Origin: Aurifilum marmelostoma
Taxonomy: Eukaryota; Ascomycota; Sordariomycetes; Diaporthales; Cryphonectriaceae
Direction of reading: 5' to 3'
DNA length: 64,000 bases
NCBI GenBank assembly: GCA_027559495.1
Contig: JAMXSV010000017.1
Location: 1,922,001 to 1,986,000 of the forward strand
The position numbers were made by a program, and so were the translations under genes. Shown one piece after another: positions 22,745 to 32,902 of the stretch. How positions within the stretch are numbered: the stretch's first letter is position 1; each line of letters opens with the position of its first letter. A model generated the notes under the pieces. The model had not been told where the DNA came from, made no database searches, and saw only the letters and a list, made by a program, of their open reading frames with translations.

Positions 22745-24986
22745 TCACCACATGAACCTCTGCACCCGCCCTCCATCTGCCAATGAGCCGTCCTCGTTCC
22801 TCCAGAAGAAAGGCCTCGTGATGAAGATGTACATGGTCACCACGTTCACGAGCACGAACCACGCCGTCTCGGCCCACAGCCGCACGTCGAAGCGTCCGCC
22901 GATGAGGCGGAGGGGCCACCCCTTCTGCAGGCCGCGAGGCACCGTCCATGATGGTACGAGGAGGCGCCAGAAGACCCAGGGGAGGATGAAGTACCGCGGC
23001 TCGACGAGCGGGGCGGTGATGAGGGAGAGGGCGGTGGTGAGGAGCCAGACGAGGGCGGTCGAGAGTGAGGGGCCTAGGTGGGAGGTGGTCTGGGGGTCGG
23101 AGAGGTCGTCATGGGCGGATATTAGTTGGGAACTAGTGTTGTTGTCGTTGTTGTTGTTGCAGTTATCTGTGGCTTTGTCTTCCTTCTCCTTCTCACTGCC
23201 GCCAGCTTTCTTCTCCTTATCCTTGTCCTTGGATGCTGATGGGCTGCTCTCCTTTTCCACACTAGGCGGGGTGATGGCTGACAGTCTGGGTGTGGGACGG
23301 ATCAGTCCGCCCAGAACCTTCCAGCAGAGAATAGCACAGGAGATGTATGCCGGCACAAGGGCATAGCGCACCCAGCCTGCGCGGAGGATGCTGTATCTGA
23401 AGACGTAGAACATGTAGTGCCGGTTGTCTGCCAGGGTGAAGGGATGAATGATGGTATTGTATTGAACGATGGCCAGGAACAGAGGTGCCAGGCAGGCATA
23501 GCCTGCGAAATTGATGAAGGCAGCTAGGGACGAGTTGGAGGCGGACTGCTTGGGTGTCTTTTGGATAGTGGATGGCGACTCCTCCTCAAAAAAGCTGAGA
23601 ACTGGCTGCAGGACCCGAGGAAGGAGTAGTGGCGCGGAGAAAAAGGCGAACAGAGGCCAGATGTAGAGCATCTGGGCTAGATGGATGGTTGCAACATGAT
23701 TGGACTTGTCCCCTGCACTCAGACATGTCATTGTTAGCAATGCCTCCTCGACGACGTATACTTGACACAGGAGGAATACCATACCAAGCACAACACCGCC
23801 ATTCCAGGCCACAAAGCCCACGAATAATGTCACCACTACAATATGGGCCCAGATCTGCCTGAGCACACGAAAGATGTTACAACAGAAAGCAATGCCGATG
23901 CTCAATCCACAGAGGAACACATCTGTCCCACACACTGCTGTCAGCAACCAGTTCTCGGTGACATTGGCGTCTACAGGTGAGGGAGAAGGGCTTACCTTCA
24001 AGTCCAGCTTCATTCAGTGGAGGGTCGTGCACCTCGCCCTGAGAGTACCTCCAGAGGAAGAACTTGAGCCTAGTCTCACGATCAGACTGCCCAAAACTAG
24101 TGGGCGGCGGGCGCAGCAGCTTGACTCTATGAACAGCCTCAAGGCCACCCATGAAGATGACCACCCAAAAGACATTAGTCTGCCTCATGAACAGGGCTCC
24201 GACGCCCAGCAGCACCACCAGGGCATCACTCCAAAGCGAGATCGGCCCAGTGCCCACACGTCCCAGGTGGTTCTGGTACGCAAGCAACACAACAAAGGTG
24301 GAGAAGACATCTGTGTAGTACAGACCCGAGAAGAAGAAGAGGAGCGGGAAGAGCGCAATGTTGAGCCCTGTGTGGATGGCGTAGATGCTGAGCTCGAAGG
24401 GGCGGGACTTGCGACCGTCTGAACCGCGCTCGGCCAGACGAGCCTCGATCAGGCGGCGGCACTGGAGCGCGACAAACGGCGTGAAGATGATGGCGAGCCA
24501 GTTGGTGAGTCGCAGGGCCTCGGCGGAGCAAGCTTTGAAGATGAAGCACATGCGCAAGAGTGCGTAGCTGAGAATGTATCTAGACGAGGCAGAAAAGCAG
24601 TTAGTTGAGCTGAACCACTTGCCTTTGGATGCAGCATACTTGAGGCCAGCGCAACAGAGAATGGGGAAAAGCGACACTACTCACAAGCCAGGAGGCGTGG
24701 TGATCTTGTCGTCCCACTCTCGAAACCTGCCCTGGCAGTACTTCTGTGCCTGTGGGATGTGGAAGATTTCATCCAGATATGGCTCTGGTACCCATATTGT
24801 CACGGCAACGTGCCAGCATAAACCAGCGATTGCTAACCACAACAGAGGATGCCACACTGTCGACAGTCTCCATCCGTAAGACTGCTGATTGGACTGGACC
24901 CTCAGGAGGAGTTGCAGCAGACCGAGGGCTAGAACACAGACAAGGATCGGGTCGATCTTGCGCACTAGCTCAACAAGGCGCATCAT
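22745..24986 (-). CDS. alg10: Dolichyl-P-Glc:Glc2Man9GlcNAc2-PP-dolichol alpha-1,2-glucosyltransferase
   Basis: Exons 24986-24685, 24579-23996, 23922-23785 and 23712-22745 join to 663 residues (introns 105, 73 and 72 nt). Start at MMRLVELVRKIDP. The diagnostic Alg10/DIE2 motifs are VPEPYLDEIFHIPQAQKYC and WDDKITTPPGL in the first lumenal loop, YILSYALLR, FFFSGLYYTDVFST, ALFMRQTNVFWV, and WNGGVVLGDKSNHVA, which is restored only by removing intron 3. About 12 membrane helices are expected. The enzyme adds the last glucose to the lipid-linked N-glycan precursor in the ER. A hydrophilic insert of about 50 residues with Lys/Glu runs and NNNNDNN lies before the last membrane block. The intron 2 acceptor was placed at 23923 because the nearest AG would give an impossible 25-nt intron and a branch-like GCTGAC lies about 20 nt upstream of it. 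Confidence 0.93.
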
Positions 24987-25715
24987 CGTGAGGGCTCTTA
25001 AGGGGAATGACAGGAGTGAGCAGCTGGTGCAAGACAAACACAGGTAGTCATGTCGTTGCGCTTGGGTTTCCGGTTGAGTGACTGCAAGTTCCGTAGATAA
25101 TAACGCCTTTGCTGCTCATTTGTGACCAGACCTCGAGGGGTGTCAGATCCAAGCCTGCTGCTGTAAATATTGTGGGAGTCGTGTTTGCGAGCTGTTCAGT
25201 CGTTCTTGACGTGGACTGCCTTTCTTTTCGTACTTACAAGTTATTGACGTGGTCCTACGATACAGTAGGGTTAGCGAGGGTTGGGCCAGCACGGCCCATC
25301 AGCCCAGGGTTACAGTACAAGTAGCTGTGCGCCATTGCAATCTTGGATTGAGCCAACCAATTCTCATAGCCTGGGTCTCTTTGTGATTCAGCTGAGCAGG
25401 GCATCAATCGTTTGGGATGTATATGACATTTCTAATGTTTTTGAAAACTGATGGCTTGTGTGGCCGGACTTGAACATTGGATCCTTGTTTTCAGACACAT
25501 ATAGTTCAACACATCCGGGAAGCAATCTGTGTGGCTCGGGAGGCAACCATTAAATGGTCAAATCTATTGTGAATGTTCTTGGTCCTTCTTCTATGCGTAC
25601 ACACCAGACCTAGCATGCGCAAATAGATGCATGCTTTTGAGGCTTTTGTTCTCCCGCTGTCTCTGTGCTTCTCTTGTCTACTACTGCGCCACATGTATAG
25701 TGCACCAAACAAGAT
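24987..25715. other. Intergenic region, alg10 promoter and qcr10 3' flank
   Basis: About 730 nt between two minus-strand genes. It should hold the alg10 promoter. Several AT-rich stretches are visible (25085-25250). No other gene is recognised. Confidence 0.35.
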
Positions 25716-26670
25716 TTAGAAGGGCTATGATGGAGAATTAGCTACAGTTTGGATACGGAGTGGGTAGTGCTGCTCAGATTTCAGAGCAAGGTGTGGACGA
25801 AACACTTACGTTGTCCTCTGGGGGGATCTCATTGATGAAGTAGCTGCCGATGAAGGGAACTTTCTGTACATTCATGTGCGCTTAGTATGGCCACTATGCA
25901 ACTGTAGAGAGGGGTCAAATGCCTACCTGGAGGATATCACGCTGTACCCTGGGAATGCCCGAAGCGTAGAAGATGACTGCAAACAGGGCGACACCGCCAA
26001 GGCCCGCGGTCTTCATGCCCCTGTAGAGATGTTCATGTCAGCCTCAATTCCCAGAATTTGTGACCAGACCATAACGCCAGAGCAGCCTAGGCGCAACAGG
26101 AGCCTGCCCTCTGAATGCATCTGCCGTCTTCCACAAAATTTGATATTTGACAGGCAGCATAGAGAAAAGCAAGACCTCGGTGTCAAGACCTTCTCAATGC
26201 CTCTTGCCTCTTCTTCCTCTAGTAGTTCCAACTTCGAGTTCCGCCTTCATGAAGTCGCCCAAGGAATAGAAAAGGTGAGAACGTACAGTCCGATGGCCTG
26301 CTTGCCGGTAAGGCCAGCAGCGTGTGGCTGGAAGTTGTACCTGGAGAAGACCCCTCGTTGTCAGCCCATGGTTCCATGTCTACCGCAGCCGAAGACATCG
26401 AGACTGCTGTATCTTGGTTTACGCAGGCCAGCACATCAGTCATAGAAGTCTCGAAGCTTCGGTTTCGCGGTCGATCGGAAGGTAGCGCGCGGTCTTACTT
26501 GGGGCCGTAAGGGCTCTTGTACTGGGGGTAGGGCTCTGCCCGGCGGATCTGGGTCTGCATTGGAGAGACCGTTAGCTACAGCGAATTCGGGACTGTCCAG
26601 GTCTGTTGAAGGTCCAATTGTCTTGTCTCCAAGGATTGTAAACGAGGGGTCAATAGCTCACAGGGAACAT
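25716..26670 (-). CDS. qcr10: Cytochrome bc1 complex subunit 10, six-exon gene
   Basis: Six exons join in frame to 91 residues: 26670-26662 (9 nt), 26554-26499, 26340-26287, 26020-25927, 25863-25810 and 25724-25716 (9 nt). Introns are 107, 158, 266, 63 and 85 nt. The protein reads MFPTQIRRAEPYPQYKSPYG, then PKYNFQPHAAGLTGKQAIGL, then GMKTAGLGGVALFAVIFY (single membrane helix), ASGIPRVQRDIL, VPFIGSYFINEIPPEDNPF. This matches filamentous-fungal Qcr10, a supernumerary single-helix subunit of mitochondrial complex III. All exon junctions preserve frame and the known family ends (MFP at the start, PF at the end) are recovered only through the two 9-nt exons. It lies head to head with med4. Confidence 0.9.
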
Positions 26671-27135
26671 CTTGATGCGGTGTGTGGTGGCAGGTGCAAT
26701 GTAGCTCCTAGAATTTGTCAACAGCAAGGTTGGAAATGTACTGATGGCTACTGGCTCAACAATGATGCGCGACTTGGGGAGTTCCCTCAAGCCGGGTCCA
26801 GCCGGGATTGGGATTTTTAGTGCCTGACTTTTTGGGCTCTCGACTTCTCTGGAAGTACTACGGTACAGCTCCATGCCCCCTGCACCCTTAGCTTCCCTCC
26901 CTGTCCCCTGCTCATCATAGCAGCAGCGAACCCCTGGTTCAAGCTCTAGAGCCTTCACTACACCACCTATTGTACTTTTCGACGTGTGAAGCTCTTCACA
27001 AGCCACCTCGAAGATGCAGTTTCATTGATTGTTTCATTATTCCCTTCCTCAACCCGCCCGAGGGTGCTACTACCCCGACTTCCCTCACACCTGTCAAGAA
27101 GACTGCTGGCCCAAGCGCAAGGAACTATCAGCACA
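26671..27135. promoter_or_regulatory. 465-bp bidirectional promoter of qcr10 and med4
   Basis: The starts of qcr10 (minus) and med4 (plus) are 465 bp apart with no gene between. The med4 side is CT-rich (27000-27080), as expected for a fungal leader. Confidence 0.5.
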
Positions 27136-28185
27136 ATGGACGCCTACATCGACGCACGCTTCGAGCGCGTCGAGCGCGCCCTGGTAACTCTCACCGAGTC
27201 CGTCGCAAAGTACACGCCCCAGTCCGCCGCGGGCCACGAGCTCGCCGCTGCCGACCGCGCCCTGGCCGAGGGTCTGCAACTGCTCCAGAAACACCAAACC
27301 AACCACGCCCGCCTCACCAGCCTCAAGGCCTCCTCCGATGCCCTCGACGCCCAGATCCGCGACACGATGCGCCTTCTCTGGACCACCCGTCGCGACATGA
27401 GCTCCACCAGCATCACCACCCCGCCTGCCGACGGGTCGCGCTACGATGTCAACTGGCAGGATCTGCTGCAGTATGCGAGCAGGATCAGCAAGACCACCAT
27501 GCCGGCGTCGAGCGTGCTCGCCTCTGCGGCGGCTGCTGCGGCATCTGCGACGGGCGCTGCTGGTGTTAGTGGCGAGGAGAGCGGACCCAGTACCGGTGAT
27601 GCGGCGGGCACGCCCACCACGACAGCAGCGCAGACGCCCGCCGCTGGGGCGCAGACACCTGGTGGGGCGAACGGCGCGGCGAGGTCGCCTGCTCCCGCCG
27701 GCCAGGTGGCAGCACAGCAGCAGCAGACAGCGAGCGGCACCGCGCTGCCCGAGGAGTGGAACCGCTTCCTCGACCCTCTGACAGACCAGACATTCCAGCC
27801 GTGGCCAACGGAGCACACGATACGGCGCAGCGCCCTTGCTTCGCTCGAGGGGCTGATAGCACAGGGGATTGACCCGCGCGGCTATGACCCGGCCGAAGAG
27901 GAGGCCAAGAGGAAACGCGAGGAGGAGGAGCGGCGGGTGCAAGAGGAGAAGGAGATGCAAGAACGAGAAGAGAACCTGCGCAAGCTTCGCGAGGAGGACG
28001 CGCGGATCGCGCGCGAGAGGCATCGCGAGCGGGAACGAGCGCAGGAGGAAGCCATGCGGAGGGGAAGTGTTGGTGGGCCAGGCACCCTGGCATATGGGGC
28101 TGGGGGTGGCCCAAGTCCTACGACGGGGCAGCCTGCACGGAGCCAGTTTCAGTTCATGGGTTTGGATGATGACGATGATGATTGA
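27136..28185 (+). CDS. med4: Mediator complex subunit 4
   Basis: One exon, 349 residues, ATG at 27136. The N-terminal half is a long coiled-coil (about residues 1-85: MDAYIDARFERVERALVTL... LKASSDALDAQIRDTMRLLW), followed by the Med4 signature YDVNWQDLLQYASRISKTT, an Ala/Thr/Gly/Gln-rich disordered segment (about residues 125-205), the conserved PWPTEHTIRRSALASL block, a highly charged Glu/Arg helix (about 255-305) and a QFMGLDDDDDD acidic end. Med4 is in the Middle module of Mediator and links activators to RNA polymerase II. The long antisense open frame over this gene comes from its GC-rich codon bias. Confidence 0.92.
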   Translation: MDAYIDARFERVERALVTLTESVAKYTPQSAAGHELAAADRALAEGLQLLQKHQTNHARLTSLKASSDALDAQIRDTMRLLWTTRRDMSSTSITTPPADGSRYDVNWQDLLQYASRISKTTMPASSVLASAAAAAASATGAAGVSGEESGPSTGDAAGTPTTTAAQTPAAGAQTPGGANGAARSPAPAGQVAAQQQQTASGTALPEEWNRFLDPLTDQTFQPWPTEHTIRRSALASLEGLIAQGIDPRGYDPAEEEAKRKREEEERRVQEEKEMQEREENLRKLREEDARIARERHRERERAQEEAMRRGSVGGPGTLAYGAGGGPSPTTGQPARSQFQFMGLDDDDDD

Positions 28186-28503
28186 TGGGAGCGCCCAGGA
28201 ACTACTAGGCATTCTGGAATTCGGGGATCATAGTTCCAGCACTTCTGTGCATTGTGCGCGGTCTTGCTGAAGAGGTTAAAAAGATCAATCCCATTTAGCC
28301 TGGACGCCGAACTGTGTTTTGCGAACCCGCCTGCCCCCACTGTCCGGTCATTCGAATCCAAGAATAAGCCGGGTCTAAGCAGGCTTCCTTTAAGAGGACT
28401 CCTGTTGTTGTGATGGTACAGCGTAACAATATACAGATGCTTCTCCAGCGACCCATTCCCTACAATATCTTTTGCGTCACTACCATGTAGAATTGTCTGA
28501 GTC
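28186..28503. other. Short intergenic region between convergent med4 and TM9 gene
   Basis: About 320 nt of 3' flanking sequence. Nothing else is recognised. Confidence 0.4.
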
Positions 28504-30500
28504 TTAGTCGATCTTGATGGAGCTGTAGATCTTCCGCACGAACCACCAACTCGAAAAGAAGCCGATAGATCCTGTGACGCCGTCAGTTTCCGGCACGATA
28601 TGAGTCAACAAGTTATGAGCAGGAGGAACTCACCAGTCAAGATGAAGAACAGGAAAGAAATGAGGGCGCTATAGCCAATGTAAAGCGCGCTGCCTACCAG
28701 ACCACCGAGCGAAAGCTTCGATATCCAGTAGACCATTGCGTTGAGGAAAATATAGCCGGCACACATGCCCGCGGCCAGAAAAGACCGCCACTGCCAGTGA
28801 TAATTTTCCGCGCAGAGCAAAAAGTATACCATCAAAACAGTGACCGCCGCGCAGGTGATGATCATCAGGCCATAGCACAGGAACAGAAAGCCAAACATGT
28901 AGTAGATCTTGCTGAACCAGATGGAGCTCATGATGAAGTACAGCTCAACAAAGATGGCGCCGAAGGGTAACATGCCCACCAGCATCATGCTGGGGATTGG
29001 CTTGAGGTAGGTTGTCGGCGGTGGGATCTGGCGTGGAATCTGGTTGGTGCGGACAGGAGCCTCGATAGCCGGTGACTTGAAGCCCACCCAAGACCCGGCG
29101 CCAGACAGAGGCACCGAGATGACAAACCAGATGAGAACAAGGACGAGCATGGTCGTGAAAGGCACAGCGCCGGCGGACTGCTTGGCCCACAGGAACAGAT
29201 TGAGCAGGAAGAACATGCAGAACACGATGCTCGGCACGAGGAGCGGCGTCAGGGCGATGTTCAGCTTCCACTTCTCGCCGTCAAGGGACTTGTAGACGCG
29301 CGCTGAGACGTAGCCACCGACAAAACCCAGGAGGGTGTAGAGCAGAACCATAATCGTGCCCAGCGCGCCACGGTTCGAGGGTGACAGGAATCCCAACAGC
29401 GCGAAGCAGATGGTGAAGCCAGTCATGACGAAAAGCTGCGCACCGTTTCCGAGCAGGACAGAGAGCAGCAGGGGGTGCGAGGGAGTGCGGAACACATCGC
29501 CGTGCACTAGCTTCCAGCCTGAGTCTTCCTGCACTCCATCCTCGACAACCGAGGTTCCGTTCAGGTCCTCGAGGTTGATCGAGTCCAGGCGATTGTACCT
29601 AGCAATATCCTTCTTGAGCGTGCGCACCAGGACCGACATGACGGTCATGACCAGGAAGACCACAATGATGGCCGAGTTGACAAGGGAGAACCAGTGAATC
29701 TTGGGGTCGAAGACATGAAGGTATTTATCCCATCGCGTCGCCCACGCCGTTGGTGACTTGATCCAGTATACTCCGTATGAGAACTTGACAAGAGTCTGGC
29801 CGTCTGCAGACAGGTGGACGCTAGGATACGTCTTGTCGGCACAGTCGGGCTCCTTGTCGCCGTAGTCGAGCGACCGGGGCTGAACGAGAACGCCCACCAC
29901 GCGCAGCTGATCGGGGTTGCCGCCGACTTCATGGTAGTCGATGATAATGTCGTAGTGGTTGTTGAAGATCTGCTTGTCATCTATCGTCTCGCCAATCAGG
30001 AATCCCGGGCTGTAAAAATCCGTCTGGGTGAGCTCGTCCGTGATATCCTGTCCTGCCGGCAGCCCATCCACCAGCCAGTTCAGGCTGTAACCGAGATCGA
30101 TCTTTTCGTTGACAAAATTCGCCGCACTCGGCGTGTATGGCACCTCGCACAGGGCTTTGCAAGACTCGTTGACGGCCATCTTGAGCTCAAAGGGCGATGT
30201 CATGATCCTGTCGCCGAAGAGAATGCTTCCCAGGCTCTCGCTGACGGGCTGTGGTCCATCTTCAGGCTGACATAGCTTGAATATGGGCAGGTAGTAGTCG
30301 TAGGCCACAACTGAGTGCAGCATCTGGTCGCCAGGCGCGGCCACGGGCTTGATGGTGTTAACATAGACGGGGACCTTGTCGCCTTTCTTGTAGGAGGTCG
30401 GTGCGACACCGGGCAGGTAGAAGGCGGACGTGAGCTGGGGAAGGAGGAGGGACACGAAGAGCGCCGCCCTCGAGGGCGACGCCTGGCTTGGTATTTGCAT
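28504..30500 (-). CDS. Transmembrane 9 superfamily protein (nonaspanin, Emp70/Tmn type)
   Basis: Exons 30500-28634 and 28571-28504 join to 644 residues (62-nt intron near the 3' end). A signal peptide (cleaved near TSAFYLPG) precedes a lumenal domain of about 250 residues with YLPGVAPTSYKKGDKVPVYVN and GSILFGDRIMTSPFELKM, then nine membrane helices starting at WFSLVNSAIIVVFLVMTVM. The C-terminus, supplied by the second exon, is SIGFFSSWWFVRKIYSSIKID; KIKID-type ends (KxD) are the COPI-binding Golgi-retention signal of TM9 proteins, which strongly supports the intron. The family acts in Golgi sorting of membrane proteins, and in yeast in adhesion and copper homeostasis. Confidence 0.95.
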
Positions 30501-31153
30501 TTTAGGCTGTGCTGTTCTATATGAAGAATAAGTCCATCAGCATATCAGTCGGCATCGACTACCTGCACCCAGTGCGACATCGTCTTGCTGGAGCAGGAAC
30601 CGAGGGGGCAATTTTTTAAGGGGGGGGGGGGGGGGGGGGCGAACGTTGTCGGGACCAGTAGGTGGCTGAAGCTGATCAGATACAGATAGCTCTTCGGGAG
30701 ACGCTGAAGGAATGACAGCTTCCGTCAAGCATCACATCTATGGCCTCGTTGATTTTTGAAGATGGGCTGCAAACACTGAACTATCAACTTTTCAATTGGT
30801 GATGGCGCCGTTTTTGGAGGAGGCACCGTGAGAAAGTTATTTTTATTGCGCCAGCTGTCTACTTCCAGATACAAAGGGCAGCGAAGCACGCGTAAGAAGG
30901 GACAGTCGTCACTGTCACCCCTCGAGCATTCCAATCCACAGGGGCAGGAACCTTGGCAGGCTTGCCTGTTTCAAAAAAAAAATCAGCTTAGTCACACCCA
31001 GCTTAGACCAATGGTGTCGGGCAGACCCTTGCTTTTCCTCTGGGGCAGGCAGCGCGGCCCAGTAAAAAAAAAATAGGTCACCAATTTTCAGGAACAGTAG
31101 AAAATCTTCTTGGGTATATTTTTCATGCATATAACCTTTCCTTTCAAGTTAAT
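30501..31153. promoter_or_regulatory. Bidirectional promoter region of the TM9 gene and lcp5
   Basis: 653 bp between two divergent starts, including a 20-G tract (listed separately) and A-rich runs at 30968-30980 and 31064-31075 on the plus strand. No coding sequence. Confidence 0.45.
30620..30639. repeat. Homopolymer of 20 G
   Basis: Twenty consecutive G on the plus strand, 120 bp upstream of the TM9 gene start (poly-C on its coding strand). It can form a G-quadruplex and is prone to length error in sequencing. Confidence 0.9.
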
Positions 31154-32263
31154 ATGGCTGCAACAACACTGCCAGTCCTACTGGACTCCCTGACGCAGTC
31201 GCTCACATCTACTTTCGAAGCCTCTGCAAAAATACCCTCGGTCGAGGCACCAAAAGAAGGCATATCACTACTCGACGTCAAGAACGAACTCCTCCTGTCC
31301 TACCTCCAGAATCTGGTCTTCCTGATCCTAGTCAAGCTTCGGAAGAGAACGCAGCGGGATGCGGACGATGCGGACGACAAGTCATGCGTCGATGATGAGG
31401 TCGTAAAGAAGCTGGTCGAGTTGAGACTCTACCTTGAGAAGGGCGTTCGGCCCCTCGAAGACAAATTACGTTACCAGATCGAGAAAGTCTTGCGCGCGGC
31501 CGACGATGCAGCGAGGAACGAGAAAGCCGCACAAGCTGCCGCGGACTCTGACCACGGCTCAGACTCTGGCACGGGAAGCGACGAGGACTCCAACGAGGAT
31601 GACGAGGACAGCGAGGCCAACGTGGCTGAACTAGCTTTCCGACCAAGCATGACCGCCGTGTCTCGATCTACCACCCAGTCCGCTGCGAAGGCCAAGAAGG
31701 ATGCCAATGGCATATACCGACCTCCTAAGGTGGCACCGACAGCCATGCCGACGACCGAGCGACGGGAGAAGCGGGAGCGGGGACCCATCAAATCCGCGAC
31801 GATGGATGAGTTCGTGGCAGATGAGATGTCGAGTGCACCTCTTGCCCAACCCAGCATTGGTACCAACATTGTGCAGTTTGGACGGAGAATGAAGACGGCG
31901 TCTGAGAGGAAGGAGGAGGATGAGCGTCGCGACTATGAAGAGCGCAACTTTGTGCGGCTGCCTCTAGCCAACAAGAAAGATCGTGCCAAGGCAGCGGCAG
32001 TGGAAAGCCGTAGGGGACGTATGAATTATGGTGGTGAAGAGTTCAGGGATCTAAGCATGGGCATCGACAGAATCAACAGGTTGACCAAGAAGAAGGACGG
32101 CGGTAGTGGAACAAGGGCACTGCTGGAAAAGAGTCGCAAGAGAGGTCCCGAGACCGTTGATGGTCCCAGGGGCAGCGGCGATAATATGGGCGATAGATAC
32201 CAGAAGCGGCTTAAAGTACTGGACAGCGGCCGTAGGGATAGAGGCAAGGGTCGAAGATCTTGA
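31154..32263 (+). CDS. lcp5: Sas10/C1D-family U3 snoRNP-associated protein (Lcp5/neuroguidin)
   Basis: One exon, 369 residues. The N-terminal helical Sas10/C1D domain (about residues 1-125) has GISLLDVKNELLLSYLQNLVFLIL and VKKLVELRLYLEKGVRPLEDKL. A short acidic run (DSGTGSDEDSNEDDEDSE, about 138-155) is followed by NGIYRPPKVAPTAMP, a motif typical of Lcp5/neuroguidin (YRPPKxAP), and then basic Arg/Lys-rich blocks ending DRYQKRLKVLD and RRDRGKGRRS. The protein acts in small-subunit pre-rRNA processing with the U3 snoRNP in the nucleolus. The alternative Sas10 paralogue Utp3 is usually longer and more acidic. Confidence 0.9.
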   Translation: MAATTLPVLLDSLTQSLTSTFEASAKIPSVEAPKEGISLLDVKNELLLSYLQNLVFLILVKLRKRTQRDADDADDKSCVDDEVVKKLVELRLYLEKGVRPLEDKLRYQIEKVLRAADDAARNEKAAQAAADSDHGSDSGTGSDEDSNEDDEDSEANVAELAFRPSMTAVSRSTTQSAAKAKKDANGIYRPPKVAPTAMPTTERREKRERGPIKSATMDEFVADEMSSAPLAQPSIGTNIVQFGRRMKTASERKEEDERRDYEERNFVRLPLANKKDRAKAAAVESRRGRMNYGGEEFRDLSMGIDRINRLTKKKDGGSGTRALLEKSRKRGPETVDGPRGSGDNMGDRYQKRLKVLDSGRRDRGKGRRS

Positions 32264-32902
32264 CCGAAATTACTTACGAGACAAGCCATGCTCAAGTAGA
32301 CAACTTCTAGCTCATAATGAACGGCAAGATACGAAGACAATGTTCATCCACCTACCCGCGTCAGTTCCTTCACTAAAGCTGCTTTGAGTAGACACTATCG
32401 AATCAAGCTTATGCTTTGAATCAGAATTCAGCAAGGAAATTCACATGCGATCTGATCAAGATATTTATTTTTTGTCCCGGGTGCCACGTAACAAGCAGGC
32501 TGTAATAATATCGTTCTAAACGTGGCTCGGGTATGTGTGCTGTTGGGCCCGGGCAGTTCTCTCCGGGCCTGAGCTTCTGAGTGAATCCCTGTTCTTTCAG
32601 GGGCTGCAGCCTTCACATGTCAATTGCATCAGCACATGCGTGGGGCTGTATGACGTCGCTATTACGGGATTCGGATCAGAAGCAAAGCTGGGAAGAAGAC
32701 CTATGCAAAATCAATGAACAATATAAAGATGCCCTGTCTGCTTCCCATTCTACAACGTTAGGAGCTGTATTTTGTCGTTCTCGAATCAATTGAATCGCGT
32801 TGAGCTTGAAGGGTGTATCACTTGTTGCCTGTCAAGGAACTGCTCTTCTAGCATATTATTCTTGCCCACATATACGGTAAACAGCAAGAAGCTCTCTGCG
32901 CG
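32264..32902. other. Intergenic region, lcp5 3' flank and FMO promoter
   Basis: 640 nt with AT-rich sequence around 32460-32515. No other gene recognised. Confidence 0.35.

Noticed and set aside
23971..23995. 25-nt intron in alg10 using the nearest AG
   Set aside because: Too short for a fungal intron; a 73-nt intron with a branch-like GCTGAC gives the same phase.
27094..28212. 372-residue minus-strand open frame antisense to med4
   Set aside because: Arises from the G/C-biased third positions of med4; no domain, and med4 is clearly recognised on the plus strand.
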